NCBI RefSeq assembly: GCF_918698115.1
Contig: NZ_CAKKLV010000009.1
Location: 122,918 to 186,917, forward strand
Direction: 5' to 3'
Source: Peribacillus sp. Bi96
GTDB taxonomy: Bacteria > Bacillota > Bacilli > Bacillales > DSM-1321
Length of the DNA: 64,000 nt
The position numbers were made by a program, and so were the translations under genes. Under the pieces are notes generated by a model. It was not told the DNA's origin and did no database searches. It was given only the letters and a program-made list of their open reading frames with translations. Positions within the stretch are counted from its first letter, which is position 1. The number at the start of each line of letters is the position of its first letter. Positions 43,208-51,947 of the stretch are shown in pieces.

Positions 43208-44539
43208 TTACCCAATCATGATTTTCCCTTTTGGCCGACGGAATGGATCTGGTTTACGCCTCATTGCGATAGCAAAGGCAATAGTCAAAGGACCCACCCT
43301 GCCTGCAAACATCGTGAATATGATGAGCATCCGGCCAACCGGTGATAATTCGGGTGTCAAACCCATTGAAAGTCCCACGGTGGCGAATGCTGAAGTGGCT
43401 TCAAATAAAATCATCAAGAAATCACTTCCGCTTTCAGTGATGGTCAGCAGAATGGTGATTATGGAAACGATGAATACGCCAATGAATGTAACGGATAACG
43501 CTTTAAAGACCGTTTCACTCACAATGCGGTGACGGTATAATACCACATCACCCTTTCCTGTAATTTGTGACCAGACCGTTCCGACGAGCGTCGCTAATGT
43601 GGTTGTTTTAATCCCGCCGCCAGTCGATCCAGGTGAAGCCCCAACGAACATCAAGAAAATGATGAGCAGTAATGTGGGCTGCGTTAAATCAGGGATATTC
43701 AGCGTATTGGAGCCTGCTGTCCTTGGTGAAACCGATTGAAATAGAGACGATAACGTTTTACCCATGAAAGATAAAGGCTGCAATGTTTTGGCATTACCGA
43801 ATTCAAATAAAAAGATTAAAATGGCACCGCCTATTGTAAGGATCAAGCTAGTCATCAATACAACCTTCGTATGTATGGATAAACGATGGGTATCATGATA
43901 TTCGTATAGTTCATTCATCACGATAAAACCTATTCCGCCAAACGTGATCAGGAAGGCGACCGTTAGGGTTACGAATGGATCCGATACATAAGGGGTCAAA
44001 CTCTTGAATTCTCCCATTAAATCAAATCCGGCATTATTGAAATTCGATATGGAATGAAAAACCCCGTAATAGATCGCTTTGCCGATTGGCATGTCAAAAG
44101 AAAAGCGAATCGATAAGATGATGGCACCGATGCCTTCAATGATGCCTGTGAAAATTAAAAGCCGTTTTACTAACTTGACTATACCTGCCATGGATAGATT
44201 ATTTAAGGACTCCTGCAAGAGTAACCTGCCTTTTAAAGAAATCCTTTTGCCTAAAAGGAAAAAGAAAAACGTAGCAAATGACATGAATCCTAAGCCGCCT
44301 ATCTGAATCAGTGTTAAGATGACCAATTCACCAAAGGTGGTGAAAGTCGTTCCCGTATCCACTACGACAAGCCCTGTTACACATGTAGCGGAGGTTGAGG
44401 TGAATAAAGCATCCAGAAAAGCAAGACCATTTCCATTTTCAGTGGAAATCGGCAGGGTCAGCAAATAGGCCCCAATAAGTATCAAGGTGGCAAAGCCGAG
44501 TACAAGGATTTTTGGCGGATCCAATAATTTTTTTGTCAT
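43208..44539 (-). CDS. Potassium transporter membrane subunit (KtrB/TrkH family)
   Basis: 443-residue K+ channel-like subunit with four M1-P-M2 repeats. Selectivity-filter loops are seen as ATCVTGLVVVDTG (first), NFNNAGFDL, PRTAGSNTL and ATSAFATVGLSMG; the intramembrane gate appears as SPGSTGGGIKTTT. It imports potassium with Na+ coupling together with the RCK subunit. An ATG at 44563 has no ribosome binding site; ATG 44539, with MTKKLLDPPKILVLGFATL matching the family N-terminus, is preferred. A c-di-AMP riboswitch lies upstream, so K+ uptake is controlled both at transcription and through RCK_C. Confidence 0.9.
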   Translation of the reverse strand: MTKKLLDPPKILVLGFATLILIGAYLLTLPISTENGNGLAFLDALFTSTSATCVTGLVVVDTGTTFTTFGELVILTLIQIGGLGFMSFATFFFFLLGKRISLKGRLLLQESLNNLSMAGIVKLVKRLLIFTGIIEGIGAIILSIRFSFDMPIGKAIYYGVFHSISNFNNAGFDLMGEFKSLTPYVSDPFVTLTVAFLITFGGIGFIVMNELYEYHDTHRLSIHTKVVLMTSLILTIGGAILIFLFEFGNAKTLQPLSFMGKTLSSLFQSVSPRTAGSNTLNIPDLTQPTLLLIIFLMFVGASPGSTGGGIKTTTLATLVGTVWSQITGKGDVVLYRHRIVSETVFKALSVTFIGVFIVSIITILLTITESGSDFLMILFEATSAFATVGLSMGLTPELSPVGRMLIIFTMFAGRVGPLTIAFAIAMRRKPDPFRRPKGKIMIG

Positions 44540-44689
44540 ATTCAAATGATCATCCCTACCCATAAAAATATTGTTTAAAACTGTATGAATATCTTAACCA
44601 TCAATCTTCTTTCCACAATTTTTTTTAAGGCATAATAAAAAGACCTACGAAAACATCACAGTTAATTTGCCACAAAAAGCGTGAAAAAA

Positions 44690-44860
44690 AACTCTCGATA
44701 TAGGCGGTCTTATGACCTCCTTCGCTTTAGCCGACGAAGTTAGCTGACGGGTAGGATGGCGAAAGAGCAAATCTCATCCCTTCTGCAAGGCAGAATTAAC
44801 CCCAAATAAGTGGGTCCTCCGTACTCAATTTCCTTGAGTCTTGGCCGAATTCTATTAAAT
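44690..44860 (-). ncRNA. ydaO-yuaA (c-di-AMP) riboswitch
   Basis: Minus-strand landmarks in order: AATTCGGCC, ACGGAGGACCCA, TTGGGGTTAATTCTGC, AGGGATGAG, CTCTTTCGCCATCC, TACCCGTCAGCTAACTTCGT and a closing AAAGCGAAGG. These match the ydaO-yuaA leader that binds c-di-AMP and turns transcription off; yuaA is ktrA of B. subtilis. A GGAGGTC/GACCGCC hairpin and a run of eight T follow on the minus strand (near 44683-44710), the likely terminator. The controlled operon encodes the Ktr transporter. Confidence 0.85.
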
Positions 44861-44870
44861 TGATAAACGT

Positions 44871-44900
44871 ATTCTACTCCCATCATTTAGCAGTTGTAAA
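44871..44900 (-). promoter_or_regulatory. Promoter of the riboswitch-ktr transcript
   Basis: On the minus strand TTTACA (44900-44895), 18 bases, TAGAAT (44876-44871). The aptamer begins about 10-15 bases downstream. From 44901 to 45153 the sequence is AT-rich with no gene seen. Confidence 0.6.
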
Positions 44901-45153
44901 CCCCTATATTGTAAAAAAATATTTCTTTAACAAAACTGAAAATTTACGTTTTATTTACATTTTGAAAACGTATTGACAAATATTAGTTAGCACATTATGA
45001 TAGGTTCGATTAAATCAAAAATGACAATCAGAATCGATGTACGATATACAGCATTTTCAAGTAGAACAATATATAAAATTACTTTTGGGAATGATAAAGC
45101 AATTCATTCGTATTTAAAAAGTTTTTGACATTTCATAAAAAAGGCGGGCAAAT

Positions 45154-45345
45154 ATGGAGAAGACGTACAATAGATATGTTATTAACGCGACAGGCAAAGG
45201 CGGGCAGACATATTTAACACAATGCCAGGATAAAGATGCACTAAAAAAATGGATAGCCGATCATGAGGATCAAATCATAATGAAAGAGTTAAGGATAACG
45301 GATAAGAAAAAGAACCCTTTTTTAAAATTGTTTTCTCTAAGGTAA
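45154..45345 (+). CDS. Small conserved-looking protein
   Basis: 63-residue protein: YNRYVINATGKGGQTYLTQCQDKDALKKWIADHEDQIIMKELRI followed by a basic tail KKKNPFLKLFSLR. It reads like two beta strands and a helix. GGCGGG 8 bases before the ATG is a weak ribosome binding site. No family recognised. Codon use resembles neighbouring genes, and a terminator lies about 100 bases behind. Confidence 0.5.
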   Translation: MEKTYNRYVINATGKGGQTYLTQCQDKDALKKWIADHEDQIIMKELRITDKKKNPFLKLFSLR

Positions 45346-45446
45346 AATCCTTGAATCCCACCATTCTTTAGGCGGCATTTTTTTATTAATTCCTGCGTTA
45401 TGGCCAGGAACCTTGAAGCCGAGGAATCCATATCTTGTTTCGCTTT

Positions 45447-45478
45447 AAAACCCCATTTATATAAAATGGGGTTTTTTG
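45447..45478. terminator. Rho-independent terminator
   Basis: AAACCCCATTT, loop, AAATGGGGTTTTTT. Follows the 63-residue gene. Confidence 0.85.
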
Positions 45479-45531
45479 CGTGCAAAATCGTATTATTTAC
45501 AATATTATCCTATTGATGTTAAAATTTAGAT

Positions 45532-45656
45532 GAAAACAGTGGTGAAGGGATCGCTTTCCAACCATGTTTATTGAGGGCAGTCTCCTAGCATTACGGTGGC
45601 ACCAAGAAATATGATCTCGTCCACAAGATGCTTCTCTTGGGAACGGGATTTTTTTA
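45532..45656 (+). promoter_or_regulatory. T-box-like leader with terminator, no full stem I
   Basis: GGTGGCACC (45595-45603) resembles the T-box sequence that pairs with the tRNA 3' end. It is followed by a terminator: ATCTCGT (45614-45620) and CACAAGA pair with TCTTG and ACGGGAT (45643-45649), then TTTTTTT. TTTACA-N18-TAAAAT (from about 45495) is a possible promoter. Only about 65 bases precede the T-box motif, too short for a normal stem I with specifier loop. It may be a minimal or decayed T-box, or simply an attenuator for the MFS gene 40 bases downstream. Confidence 0.4.
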
Positions 45657-45695
45657 TTGCTTATATACCTCATTACGTTTAAAGGAGAGGAAACG

Positions 45696-46955
45696 TTGAC
45701 ATTCAAACATGTATTCATATCTTGGAAATATCCTTCGATCCTATTGTGCGGAATCGGAATTTCAAACTTCGGTGCATGGGTTTATTTTATCGCTCTCAAT
45801 TTAATCATTCTGGATATGACGAATTCAGCCTTAGCGGTGGCTGGACTTTATATCGTTAAACCGATGGCTTCATTATTCACGAATGTGTGGGCAGGAAGCG
45901 TGATCGACAGGATAAATAAGCGGAATCTAATGGTGGCACTTGACCTATTTCGAACGGTATTCCTAGCTTTGCTGCCAACGATTTCTTCAATTTGGGTCAT
46001 TTATTCCGTTGTCTTCGTGATCAATATGGCCGGGACCATGTTTGTAACAACATCAAGGTCGTATATCACAAAATTAATACCCGTAGAACAGAGAAAACGA
46101 TTTAACTCATTGCGAAGCTTAATCGATTCTGGAGCTTTTTTGATTGGGCCAGCGATAGCGGGTATTCTTTTCTTGATCGGCACACCGGTCTTGGCCATCT
46201 ATATGAACGCAGCAGCCTTATTGCTATCAGGCATCATAACTCTATTTATGCCCAACCTTGAAAAGGGACATTCCTTTGAACAATCCGATCGTTACCTGTC
46301 TTGGACCATCATGAAAAAGGATTGGGGGATCGTGCTGAACTTCAGCCGTAAATTTTCTTATATCATGCTCATTTATTTCTTTTTCAGCTGTATGGTCGTA
46401 ATGGAAACGGCCATAGACTCCCAAGAAGCGGCGTTTGCCAAGGCCGTGCTCCTTTTGTCTGACAGCGATTATGGTTTCCTTGTAAGTATAGCCGGGGCAG
46501 GCATCATAGCAGGTGCGATCGTCAATGCTGTATCCATCAGCAAAGTGCAAATATCGTATCTAATTGGCCTGGGATCCTTATTTGTCTCAATAGGTTATAT
46601 GATCTTTGCTTTTTCAACTTCGTTTACGATAGCGGCCATTGGATTTTTCATTATTGCCTTTTCACTGGCTTTTGCCAACACAGGTTTTCAAACATTTTAT
46701 CAAAACAACATTCCAGTGGAAATCATGGGGAGGGTCGGAAGTATTTTTGGACTGTTAGAAGCATTGTTGATCATCATGACCACCGCAATAGTTGGAATTT
46801 CAGCTCATTTCATTTCGATTCGGTTCGTGGTGATCTCAGGTTCCGTGATCATGTTCGCTCTATCGATATTATTGTCCATGCTTAGCATGAAGACCTCGAA
46901 GAGCAGGTATTATCATATTGGTAATGTAGAGGCAAATGCGGAGGAAAAGAGATAA
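45696..46955 (+). CDS. MFS transporter
   Basis: 419-residue major facilitator protein with about twelve helices. The loop after helix 2 reads SVIDRINKRNLMVALDLFRTVFLALLP, the DHA-type exporter motif A in degenerate form; helix 5 region PVEQRKRFNSLRSLIDSGAFLIGPAIAG resembles the enterobactin-exporter-like group. Substrate unknown. AAAGGAGAGG (45681-45690) fits TTG 45696. A T-box-like attenuator immediately upstream suggests amino-acid-linked control, unproven. A terminator follows. Confidence 0.85.
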   Translation: MTFKHVFISWKYPSILLCGIGISNFGAWVYFIALNLIILDMTNSALAVAGLYIVKPMASLFTNVWAGSVIDRINKRNLMVALDLFRTVFLALLPTISSIWVIYSVVFVINMAGTMFVTTSRSYITKLIPVEQRKRFNSLRSLIDSGAFLIGPAIAGILFLIGTPVLAIYMNAAALLLSGIITLFMPNLEKGHSFEQSDRYLSWTIMKKDWGIVLNFSRKFSYIMLIYFFFSCMVVMETAIDSQEAAFAKAVLLLSDSDYGFLVSIAGAGIIAGAIVNAVSISKVQISYLIGLGSLFVSIGYMIFAFSTSFTIAAIGFFIIAFSLAFANTGFQTFYQNNIPVEIMGRVGSIFGLLEALLIIMTTAIVGISAHFISIRFVVISGSVIMFALSILLSMLSMKTSKSRYYHIGNVEANAEEKR

Positions 46956-46978
46956 GTGTAAAGAGTGTATCCCATTTT

Positions 46979-47006
46979 AAAGGCATGTTAATGGAACATG
47001 CCTTTT
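46979..47006. terminator. Terminator between convergent genes
   Basis: AAAGGCATGTT, loop AATGG, AACATGCCTTTT. Serves the MFS gene and possibly the convergent TetR gene. Confidence 0.75.
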
Positions 47007-47013
47007 ATGAAGT

Positions 47014-47613
47014 TCATTCAATGAATGTACGTAATTGGCTGATGAATTTCAAAATTTGAAAGTGGATTTTTGCCATTTCCTCAACCGATTGCTCCTCGCA
47101 ATTCTCCAGCCACTCCTGGATCACGCCTAAGATTGCAGATGTCATAAAGGCGTTCATATACTTAAGAAACTCTTCGTCTTTCGCTGCTGGATGCTGGCTG
47201 ATTAAACGCTCCAACAGTACTTCTCCGAATACGCGCTTAACTTTTTTTGCAAAAGAGGGATCGCCTTTATCACCAAGAATGGCCCTCAATGCATGGGCAT
47301 GCTCACTGATGAATTGAAAAATCGCTACGAAAGGTGGGTAAAGTTGTTGTTGATGAAGAGCCATAAAAACTTCTTTCGGCAAAATGGCAGTAATGCGTGC
47401 TTGAAGCTCATTCAGCAATTGCTGCTGTAAGTGATCCATCAATTCATATTTATCTACGTAATGCAAATAGAATGTGCCCCGGTTAATGTTCGCGCGTTCT
47501 GCAATTTTCTTCACTGATACTTGTGAGAACCCATCCTCTTCAACTAGTGCTATAAAATGATATTGTATCTGCGTTTTCGTTTTTTGTACCATTTCCTCAT
47601 GAATCGATGCCAT
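47014..47613 (-). CDS. TetR/AcrR family regulator
   Basis: 199-residue regulator: QKTKTQIQYHFIALVEEDGFSQVSVKKIAERANINRGTFYLHYVDKYELMDHL is the TetR helix-turn-helix (about 9-60). The C-terminal ligand domain is of the TetR_C_7/YxaF-like type with no obvious ligand. AAAGGAGATAT precedes ATG 47613; the upstream frame extension crosses the promoter region and is not coding. It is divergent from an ABC-2 exporter operon, which it probably represses. Confidence 0.85.
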   Translation of the reverse strand: MASIHEEMVQKTKTQIQYHFIALVEEDGFSQVSVKKIAERANINRGTFYLHYVDKYELMDHLQQQLLNELQARITAILPKEVFMALHQQQLYPPFVAIFQFISEHAHALRAILGDKGDPSFAKKVKRVFGEVLLERLISQHPAAKDEEFLKYMNAFMTSAILGVIQEWLENCEEQSVEEMAKIHFQILKFISQLRTFIE

Positions 47614-47696
47614 TCTAATATCTCCTTTCACTAAACATTTTTCCAAATGTGTTGATTGTATTAGACCAAATGCTACCTTAAAATGAAAATACATTC

Positions 47697-47707
47697 AACA
47701 CTGTGTT
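47697..47707. promoter_or_regulatory. Palindrome between tetR and ABC genes
   Basis: AACAC-T-GTGTT is a perfect palindrome 18-28 bases upstream of the ABC gene; a related ATGTGTTGAT lies at 47648 nearer the TetR gene. Candidate binding sites for the TetR protein on both sides of the divergent promoter. Confidence 0.45.
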
Positions 47708-47724
47708 AATTAAAGAGGAAGGAT

Positions 47725-48456
47725 GTGTGTACATTGAAAAATGCGGTTACCATTGAAGGAATTGCTAAGGGCTTTCATCAAAAAAAGGTCATTGGGTCAT
47801 TGAACATGAATATTGAAAAAAACGGCATATTCGGCTTGTTAGGTCCATCCGGTTGCGGTAAGACGACGTTGATTAAAATGATTGTCGGATTGATTAAGCC
47901 GGATGCTGGAAAAATCACGGTTCTGGATCATGAAGTTCCAAATGAAGCACTGTTAATGGACGTTGGCTATATGGCACAGTCCGATGCTTTATATACAGAA
48001 CTGACGGGTGCTGAAAATCTAGAATTTTTTGCGAAGCTTTATCGTTTATCGAAAAAGGAACGAAGGGAACGTATTCAATACGCAGCTGAAATCGTCCAAT
48101 TAACGAATGATTTGAACATTCGGGTTGCGTATTATTCTGGGGGAATGAAACGCCGTCTGTCACTAGCGGTAGCACTCATCCAAAATCCTGCGATTCTCAT
48201 TTTGGATGAACCGACCGTAGGCATAGACCCTGTCCTGAAACAATCCATTTGGCAGGAACTTGAGCGTTTAAGAAATGAAGATCATAAGACGATCCTTATA
48301 ACGACGCATGTAATGGATGAAGCGGAGCGATGCGATAAACTAGCGATGCTGCGTGAAGGTGAAATCATCGCATCAGGTACCCCTGAAGCTTTAAAGGCAC
48401 AATATGCAGTGGAAACGCTTGATGATGTTTTTCTGAAGATTGGAGGTGAGCGGTAA
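47725..48456 (+). CDS. ABC transporter ATP-binding protein (NatA/DrrA type)
   Basis: 243-residue ATPase: Walker A GPSGCGKTT (about 39-47), signature YSGGMKRRLSLAVAL, Walker B ILILDEPTVGIDP and H-loop ITTHVMDEAERCDKL. These are DrrA-type exporter ATPases working with ABC-2 permeases on drugs, lipids or Na+. GAGGAAGGA lies before GTG 47725, with TTG 47734 as an alternative. The stop (TAA) overlaps the permease ATG by one base. Confidence 0.9.
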   Translation: MCTLKNAVTIEGIAKGFHQKKVIGSLNMNIEKNGIFGLLGPSGCGKTTLIKMIVGLIKPDAGKITVLDHEVPNEALLMDVGYMAQSDALYTELTGAENLEFFAKLYRLSKKERRERIQYAAEIVQLTNDLNIRVAYYSGGMKRRLSLAVALIQNPAILILDEPTVGIDPVLKQSIWQELERLRNEDHKTILITTHVMDEAERCDKLAMLREGEIIASGTPEALKAQYAVETLDDVFLKIGGER

Positions 48457-49472
48457 TGCGAATTGCCTCCCTTGTTACTCGAATTACACAGCAGATGCGC
48501 CGAGATCGGAGGACTCTCGCATTATTTTTCCTTGCTCCATTGCTCATTTTAACGCTCATGTATTTTATTTTCGATACAGAAGCGAGTGATTTGAAAATCG
48601 CTGTTACAGGCAGTGATGAAACCATGGTTAAAGCATTGGAACAAGCAGGTTTTCAAGTAACGGTGGCCGAGAAGTTTTCAAAGAAAGTAATGATTGAAAA
48701 GAATACAGATGGCTGGTTGCATGCTGAAAATGGCAAAATGGAACTGACACTTTTGAACGACCAACCGTCTCGTGCAAAGGCCGTCCAAATGCAGCTTATG
48801 CAAGGGTTGCAAGGTCATGTCAAAACCACGCCGTTGATTGAGGAGCAATATGTATACGGGGATGCCAAAACTAAGGGTTTTGATACTTTCAGTCCGATGC
48901 TTGTGAGCTTTTTCGTTTTCTTTTTTGTCTTTTTAATAGCAGGGATTGCGCTTTTGAAGGAGCGTACAAGTGGAACGTTGGAACGGTTACTTGCTACACC
49001 GATTAGACGATACGAAATCGTGGCAGGTTATGTGATCGGATATGGATCATTTGCTCTGATTCAAACGATAATTGTCGTACTATATGCAGTAAATGTATTG
49101 GATATTGTGCTAGTTGGTTCCATTTGGCTCGTTTTATTGACCAATATACTTGTCGCACTCGTTGCATTATCACTCGGTACATTACTGTCGAGTTTCGCAA
49201 CATCTGAATTCCAAATGGTACAGTTCATTCCACTGGTCATCGTGCCGCAAGTCTTCTTTACCGGGATTTTTCCATTGGATGGCATGGCAGACTGGCTGCA
49301 AAAAATCGGAAAAATCATGCCGCTATATTATGCATCGGATGCCATGAACGGCATCATGTACAAAGGTTTCACGTTCACGGATGTTTCGCTGGATTTATTG
49401 ATTCTCCTAGCATTTTCAGTCATTTTTATCACCATCAATATCATTAGCTTAAAAAAATATCGCTCCTTATAA
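48456..49472 (+). CDS. ABC-2 type permease
   Basis: 338-residue permease of the ABC-2 exporter class. One N-terminal helix (ALFFLAPLLILTLMYFIF) is followed by an external domain of about 120 residues (LKIAVTGSDETMVKALEQAG and on), then five helices from about 150. The conserved loop LKERTSGTLERLLATPIRRYEIVAGYVIGYG (about 168-198) contacts the ATPase. It overlaps the ATPase gene by one base and has GGAGGTGAG upstream. Together with the TetR protein this is a typical inducible exporter. Confidence 0.9.
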   Translation: MRIASLVTRITQQMRRDRRTLALFFLAPLLILTLMYFIFDTEASDLKIAVTGSDETMVKALEQAGFQVTVAEKFSKKVMIEKNTDGWLHAENGKMELTLLNDQPSRAKAVQMQLMQGLQGHVKTTPLIEEQYVYGDAKTKGFDTFSPMLVSFFVFFFVFLIAGIALLKERTSGTLERLLATPIRRYEIVAGYVIGYGSFALIQTIIVVLYAVNVLDIVLVGSIWLVLLTNILVALVALSLGTLLSSFATSEFQMVQFIPLVIVPQVFFTGIFPLDGMADWLQKIGKIMPLYYASDAMNGIMYKGFTFTDVSLDLLILLAFSVIFITINIISLKKYRSL

Positions 49473-49491
49473 ATGAATCATCAATAAACGG

Positions 49492-49532
49492 AAAAGCCGG
49501 ATTCCTGGAATGTGAGGAACCGGCTTTTTGTT
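49492..49532 (+). terminator. Rho-independent terminator
   Basis: AAAAGCCGG and TTCCT pair with AGGAA and CCGGCTTTTT. Ends the ABC exporter operon. Confidence 0.85.
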
Positions 49533-49583
49533 TTGCTGGACATTTGAGATGAAAGGGATGCATTCCTAAAGATACTCATCGGC

Positions 49584-49640
49584 CGAAATATCTGGATTCA
49601 GGACGAATTAATCTTTGCATCGGTTAGTTAATCGAAAAAG
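49584..49640. repeat. Short locus of the ~20-bp CGAA...ATATC repeat family
   Basis: CGAAATATCT at 49584 and CGAATTAATC at 49604 are spaced 20 bp, with a weaker ATCGAAAAAG near 49632. The first 10-mer is identical to that at 8981. Confidence 0.4.
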
Positions 49641-49754
49641 TTCTCGTGCTAAATGACAGGTCAATGTTCTGCAGTTTGTTGACGCCTTGTTCAAGATGCC
49701 CTAGGATAAAAAGATATGAATTATTTGGAAGGATATAGAAGGGGGTGAACCTAC

Positions 49755-50363
49755 ATGTCTCTTAAATCGGTCATGCTTTCACTTTTGCTGTCGCAAGTCC
49801 TGTTTTTGTGCGGTTTGCCTCTTTTCCTTAAGCTCCTATTATATTTGAATCCTTTGGTGATCATGGTTGTCTGGTTTTGTATACTTCTTTTCGTTTCGTT
49901 TGTGGTTCTTTATTTTCGAGGTGAAAGGGTCAAGATTCCGCGCCTTTTGTGGCAGGCAGTCGTGTGTGGCTACAGTTTATCATTATTGGTTTTGCTGTTC
50001 TTTCGGCCAAAAGGGCAGGTTTATTCGTATAATTTGATTCCTTTTTCTACGATTTTTTCTTATTTATCGAACAATATGAACCGGCTTGTGTCATTTTATA
50101 ACCTTAGCGCCAATGTAGGGTTGTTCATTCCATTCGGGCTGTATTTATTGTCCAGGGAAGGGACTGAGCTATCCGCTTTAAGGAAATTTCTTTATCCCTT
50201 CATCTCGATTTCTGCCATCGAAATCTGTCAGTATGTTTTTCGGCGGGGAAGTTTGGATGTCGATGACCTGATACTGAATGTGATTGGTGTTTACCTGGGG
50301 TACATTCTGTATCCATTGTTCACGAGAGTGGTAGTGTTCCGTTCTGGAAAAGAAAAAGGATGA
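49755..50363 (+). CDS. VanZ family protein
   Basis: 202-residue membrane protein with about six helices and the VanZ hallmarks YNLIPFSTIFSYL (about 95-107), LSANVGLFIPFGLYL (about 117-131) and RGSLDVDDLILNVIGVYLGY (about 163-182). VanZ from the vancomycin cluster gives low-level teicoplanin resistance; most homologues have no known role. GGGGGTGA precedes the ATG. PepD follows by 40 bases, possibly in the same transcript. Confidence 0.9.
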   Translation: MSLKSVMLSLLLSQVLFLCGLPLFLKLLLYLNPLVIMVVWFCILLFVSFVVLYFRGERVKIPRLLWQAVVCGYSLSLLVLLFFRPKGQVYSYNLIPFSTIFSYLSNNMNRLVSFYNLSANVGLFIPFGLYLLSREGTELSALRKFLYPFISISAIEICQYVFRRGSLDVDDLILNVIGVYLGYILYPLFTRVVVFRSGKEKG

Positions 50364-50403
50364 GTGGCAATGACAAATAAGTTAAACGAAAGGATGTTTT
50401 TCC

Positions 50404-51870
50404 ATGTATAGCACTTTAGAAGAATTATCGAGCCATCCTGTGTTTCATTATTTTGCAGCGATTTCCAAAATCCCGAGAGGTTCGGCTAATGAAAAAGCGA
50501 TTAGTGACTATCTGGTTCGCTTCGCTAAGGATAGGGATCTAGAGGTGATCCAGGATGAAGCGCTAAATGTCATCATCAAAAAGCCTGCCACAATCGGATA
50601 TGAAAGTGCACCTACCATCATTATCCAGGGCCATATGGACATGGTCTGTGAAAAGAATAAGGGTACACTTCATGATTTTGAGAAAGATCCGCTTCAATTA
50701 AGGATTTTGGGAGATATGTTGTATGCGACGGATACAACATTAGGTGCGGATAATGGGATTGCTGTTGCATATGCTTTGGCATTATTGGATGCAAATGATA
50801 TACCGCATCCTACTCTCGAAATAGTCATAACGACAGAAGAAGAAACGACGATGAATGGTGCACTTGCTGTGGATCCGGCACACTTCAAGGGGGAAATGCT
50901 GATCAATATCGATTCGGAGGAAGATGGAAAGCTGCTGGTCAGCTCTGCAGGAGGAACACGTGTGCGGCAGATCCTGCCAATCGGATGGGAATCGGCTTCC
51001 GTTGTTGATGATGTAACTTATAACATCAGGATTAAAGGGCTGAAGGGCGGACACTCCGGTATGTCCATCCATAAGGAAAGAGGGAACTCCAATAAACTTT
51101 TGGGCAGAGTATTACATGACTTAACGACAGACTTCCCTTGCTTCATACAGCAAATGAATGGGGGCCTGAAGGGGAATGCGATTCCTCGTGAAGCAGAGGC
51201 GACTGTACTGATTCATGGAGAAGATGAACATAAGATAACGGAGAGAATCCAACAATGGGAAGATACTTTTAAAAGCGAACTGCAATCTTCCGACCCTGAG
51301 GTATCGATTAGTTTTGAAAAGATCGAAACGATTTCTTCAAACGTTTTTTCCAAAGAGACGATGACTAAAGCCATTGCCTCCTTACTGGTAATCCCGCATG
51401 GCGTTCAAGGAATGAGCATGGGAATAGAAGGGTTAGTGGAAAGTTCGACGAATCTAGGGGTCGTTACAACGAATGAAGCGGAAATGAAATTCGAAAGTGA
51501 AATCAGGAGTTCGGTCAAAAGCATCAAATATAATATGGTCACGCAAGCAAAGGCGATTGCCGACATGCTTGGATGCGCGCTATTGGTTGACGCGGATTAT
51601 CCGGAATGGCCCTATAATCCAGATTCGAAACTCAAGAGATTATTTGAAGAGACATACAAAGAAAAATATCATGAAGATATTGAAATCATTGCTGTCCATG
51701 CAGGCATCGAGTGTGGGGTATTCATAGATAAGTTACCTGGGTTGGATACAGTTTCAATCGGACCGGATATGTTTTCCGTACATACTCCTGATGAACACTT
51801 AAGCATCCCCTCGACCATAAATAATTGGGAATACTTCATTTATACATTAAAAAGGATGAAGGATCTATAA
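50404..51870 (+). CDS. pepD: Aminoacyl-histidine dipeptidase (peptidase M20)
   Basis: 488-residue cytosolic M20C metallodipeptidase. Zinc ligands and catalytic residues are visible in IIQGHMDMVCEKN (His, Asp), TTLGADNGIAVAYALALLD (bridging Asp) and EIVITTEEETTMNGAL (catalytic Glu pair); GLKGGHSGMSIHKERGN begins the lid domain, and GPDMFSVHTPDEHLSI holds the last histidine. PepD cleaves carnosine-type X-His dipeptides and similar peptides. AAAGGATG precedes the ATG. Terminator follows. Confidence 0.95.
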   Translation: MYSTLEELSSHPVFHYFAAISKIPRGSANEKAISDYLVRFAKDRDLEVIQDEALNVIIKKPATIGYESAPTIIIQGHMDMVCEKNKGTLHDFEKDPLQLRILGDMLYATDTTLGADNGIAVAYALALLDANDIPHPTLEIVITTEEETTMNGALAVDPAHFKGEMLINIDSEEDGKLLVSSAGGTRVRQILPIGWESASVVDDVTYNIRIKGLKGGHSGMSIHKERGNSNKLLGRVLHDLTTDFPCFIQQMNGGLKGNAIPREAEATVLIHGEDEHKITERIQQWEDTFKSELQSSDPEVSISFEKIETISSNVFSKETMTKAIASLLVIPHGVQGMSMGIEGLVESSTNLGVVTTNEAEMKFESEIRSSVKSIKYNMVTQAKAIADMLGCALLVDADYPEWPYNPDSKLKRLFEETYKEKYHEDIEIIAVHAGIECGVFIDKLPGLDTVSIGPDMFSVHTPDEHLSIPSTINNWEYFIYTLKRMKDL

Positions 51871-51905
51871 ACAACTGCATATCTGGGGAACAGTTAATAG
51901 ATTTG

Positions 51906-51946
51906 GAGACATCCTATCGTTCAACGATAGGATGCCTCTTTTTTTT
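51906..51946 (+). terminator. Rho-independent terminator
   Basis: GAG plus CATCCTATCGT, 3-base loop, ACGATAGGATG plus CTC, then eight T. Ends pepD. Confidence 0.9.
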
Positions 51947-51947
51947 A

